NCBI GenBank assembly: GCA_963728965.1
Contig: CAVSMH010000006.1
Coordinates: 1,054,001 to 1,118,000, forward strand
Direction of reading: 5' to 3'
DNA length: 64,000 bases
Source of the DNA: DASQZT01 sp963728965
GTDB lineage: Bacteria > Acidobacteriota > Terriglobia > Bryobacterales > Bryobacteraceae
In this document: positions 62,234-64,000 of the stretch, piece after piece
How positions within the stretch are numbered: position 1 is the first letter of the stretch
Layout of the letters: the number at the start of each line of letters is the position of its first letter
The notes under the pieces: generated by a model
What the model was told of the DNA's origin: nothing
The model's database searches: none
The model's input: the letters and a program-made list of their open reading frames with translations, nothing else
Position numbers and translations under genes: made by a program

Positions 62234-63097
62234 TTGGTTGCACGCTTTCGATTGACGATGCTATGGGGCGGGCTGTTTCTTCTACTGGGTCCCGGTTTGT
62301 CGGTTTCGATCCAGGGCGCGGAGCACGGCCAAGAGGAACCGCGGATTCAGGACAACAGTTTCTTGATTGAGGAAGCATACAACCAGGAACGCGGCGTCGT
62401 GCAGCATATCAGCACGTTCTCCCGGTTGTGGAACAGCAAGGACTGGAGCTACACGTTCACCCAGGAGTGGCCGGGAGTACGCAACTGGCGGCATCAGTTC
62501 AGCTATACGCTAGTTGGCATGCATTCCGGCGGGTATGGCGCCTCGGGGGGCGGCTTGGGCGACACCATGTTGAATTATCGCTACCAGGTGGTCGGCAGCG
62601 GAGACACGCGATTGGCCTTCGCGCCTCGTGTTTCGATCCTCCTGCCCACGGGGAGCGTTGCCCAAGGCAGGGGACAGGGGGCGGTCGGGTTTCAGACGAA
62701 CCTGCCGCTGAGCATCGTACTGCACCGGCGGCTGATCAGCCATTGGAACGCGGGGAGCACCTTTGTGCCCCACGCCCAGAGCGAAGGACATTACCGGGCC
62801 GGGACGGTGGGCTACACCCTGGGGCAAAGCCTGATTCTCGTGGTTCACCCGAGAGTCAACCTGATGCTGGAGACGTTTGACAACCGGTTCCAGTTCGTGG
62901 CGCGGCCGGGAGAAACGGCGTGGTCGCGGACAACCTATGTCAGCCCCGGGGTGAGGTGGGCTTACAACTTCAAGAATGGACTCCAAATCGTCCCGGGCGT
63001 AGCGATGCCGATCGGCATCGCTACGAGCGCCGGCGAACGAGGTATCTTTCTCTACCTGAGCTTTGAGCATCCGTTCGGAAAAACTGCCTCGAAATAG
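62234..63097 (+). CDS. Outer-membrane protein, MetA-pathway-of-phenol-degradation type
   Basis: 287 residues from a TTG with AGGGAG six bases upstream (ATG at 62258 possible). A signal peptide ends around SIQGAE. The rest is an amphipathic beta-barrel with alternating strands (DTMLNYRYQVVGSGDTRLAF, FAPRVSILLPTGSV, NLPLSIVLHRRL, PGVAMPIGIATS). This resembles the 'phenol degradation MetA-like' outer-membrane family. It probably acts as a passive pore; its link to hut is only proximity. Confidence 0.75.
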   Translation: MVARFRLTMLWGGLFLLLGPGLSVSIQGAEHGQEEPRIQDNSFLIEEAYNQERGVVQHISTFSRLWNSKDWSYTFTQEWPGVRNWRHQFSYTLVGMHSGGYGASGGGLGDTMLNYRYQVVGSGDTRLAFAPRVSILLPTGSVAQGRGQGAVGFQTNLPLSIVLHRRLISHWNAGSTFVPHAQSEGHYRAGTVGYTLGQSLILVVHPRVNLMLETFDNRFQFVARPGETAWSRTTYVSPGVRWAYNFKNGLQIVPGVAMPIGIATSAGERGIFLYLSFEHPFGKTASK

Positions 63098-63158
63098 CGC
63101 GACGAGGTTGAACCCCCACCCCCAATCGGCTGGGGCGATGAACGAAAAAGGCCGGCGC

Positions 63159-63557
63159 TCACATAGCCTCGGGACAGAGCGTACGTGCCTGCGCCAGCAG
63201 CGCTGAGGAATCGATCGGCTTTAACATGTATGCGTTGCAAAGCTCATGGTGAGCCGCCAGGACGCTCTTGAGGTCGTCTGCGGCCGTGGTCATGATCACT
63301 TTGGAAGCCCGTTCGCCGCGGCGCCCAAATCGCTGCTCTTCCTGGCGGATGAGCCGCAATGTCTCCAGGCCGTCGATTCCAGGCATGCGAATGTCCAGGC
63401 AAATCAGATCGTAAGGTCCACCCCAGCTCAGCGCCTTGCGGCACGCATCGACGGCCTGGACGCCATCCACGCAGGTATGGACGGTGCCGAACTCGGCCAG
63501 AAGTTCTTCGAGCAGCACGCGGGTTGTCAGGTCGTCATCCACCACGAGGGTCTTCAT
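63159..63557 (-). CDS. Single-domain response regulator (CheY-like)
   Basis: 132 residues from ATG at 63557 with AAGGAA seven bases upstream (63563 is also possible). Receiver domain: acidic pocket in LVVDDDLTTR, phospho-acceptor Asp in LICLDIRMPGIDG, Thr in VIMTTAADD and Lys in AYMLKPIDSSAL. No output domain, so it passes phosphate or acts by binding. It is divergent from the CHASE sensor at 63628 and is probably its partner. Confidence 0.92.
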   Translation of the reverse strand: MKTLVVDDDLTTRVLLEELLAEFGTVHTCVDGVQAVDACRKALSWGGPYDLICLDIRMPGIDGLETLRLIRQEEQRFGRRGERASKVIMTTAADDLKSVLAAHHELCNAYMLKPIDSSALLAQARTLCPEAM

Positions 63558-63627
63558 TCTCATTTCCTTATCGGCAGGTCTATCGGATTGCTTGAGAGAG
63601 GCCGATGCTCTTTTAGGGCGATTTGGA

Positions 63628-64000
63628 ATGCCGGAAACCACACCATCGGTCCGCCGCTGGCTGCCTGCGGCGGTGTTCGTTCTAGGCATCCTGCTGAGTG
63701 TTTTGCTGTGGCACATGCTGCGCACGCTCGAGGACGGCCAGGCGCAGACTGCTTTCGTTGCCTCCTCCGCGCAACGGCTCGATCGCCTGACCGTCAGCAT
63801 CGAACGCAGCCTGGATTGCCTGGAATCGTTGGGTGCCCTGTACCAGGCCTCCCGCGTCGTGAGCCGGCGCGAGTTTGCCCGGTTTAGTGCGACTCTGGTG
63901 CGCCAACGCAAAGAGATTCGGGCATTGGCATGGATTCCGCGGGTTTCCGCGGCCGAACGCGCGACCTATGAACGAACCGCTCGCCGCGAGGGCTTTCCGT
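63628..64000 (+). CDS. CHASE-domain membrane sensor, N-terminal part
   Basis: 124 residues visible, open at the right edge. One membrane segment (AAVFVLGILLSVLLWHML) leads into an extracytoplasmic CHASE domain (RREFARFSATLVRQ, IRALAWIPRVSAAERATYERT). In this family the C-terminus is a histidine kinase or diguanylate cyclase, outside this window. The neighbouring CheY-like gene favours a kinase. Confidence 0.85.
   Translation, partial: MPETTPSVRRWLPAAVFVLGILLSVLLWHMLRTLEDGQAQTAFVASSAQRLDRLTVSIERSLDCLESLGALYQASRVVSRREFARFSATLVRQRKEIRALAWIPRVSAAERATYERTARREGFP

Overview
The window is a 64 kb, GC-rich stretch of chromosome from what is very probably an Acidobacteriota bacterium of the Bryobacterales/Solibacter type. 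The evidence is the gene families: an ADOP/MacB-type permease, very large Oar-like TonB-dependent receptors with an N-terminal carboxypeptidase-regulatory domain, two proteins with the 'Solibacter' C-terminal repeat domain (TIGR03437), paired DUF4097 proteins behind an ECF sigma factor, and many small secreted proteins. No rRNA, tRNA or CRISPR array was recognised. Genes are mostly single or in short runs joined by ATGA/GTGA stop-start overlaps.

Layout. 1-6.8 kb: the 5' part of an ABC permease, a secreted glycoside hydrolase-like protein, and a compact arginine operon (argC-argB-GNAT acetyltransferase) behind a palindromic candidate operator. 6.8-11.2 kb: a mobile-element scar. A TonB-dependent receptor gene is split by an ISAzo13-like element with a CTTA target duplication, carries several one-base frameshifts, and is cut off upstream by an IS630-family element. 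The far side of that IS630 element is the 5' stub of an unrelated permease gene. The IS630 element carries a second, translationally coupled passenger gene. 11.2-19.0 kb: cell-surface glycan genes (two GT39-like membrane glycosyltransferases, a methyltransferase, a sugar epimerase, a split transketolase and a polyprenyl-phosphate GT2). 19-25.5 kb: an MFS transporter, a PD-(D/E)XK-like protein, secreted proteins, a DsbA-like thioredoxin, an SDR and a VOC protein.

25.5-28.6 kb is an ECF sigma/anti-sigma/DUF4097/DUF4097 operon. 28.6-35.9 kb holds a remnant of the same ISAzo13-like element, a TIM-barrel isomerase, a TIGR03437 protein, an SDR-thiolase-hydrolase group (the hydrolase is frameshifted), a parvulin and a zinc-ribbon protein. 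35.9-36.5 kb holds the most notable gene: a peroxiredoxin whose peroxidatic cysteine codon is TGA, followed at the expected distance by a perfect 7-bp hairpin with a GGC loop. It is a strong candidate selenoprotein with its own bacterial SECIS.

36.5-48.4 kb: a small gene behind an attenuator-like leader, secreted proteins, a SurA-like lipoprotein, purA, a sugar dehydrogenase, a zinc-ribbon toroid-like protein, arabinose-5-phosphate isomerase, a 5'-nucleotidase and bacterioferritin. 48.4-58.5 kb: a sigma region-4-only protein and a mini zinc-finger protein, a TPR protein, and a TonB protein fused to a degenerate JAMM/MPN domain, beside an intact 1,163-residue receptor. 58.5-64 kb: hutU-hutI, an outer-membrane protein, a CheY-like regulator and the start of a divergent CHASE-domain sensor.
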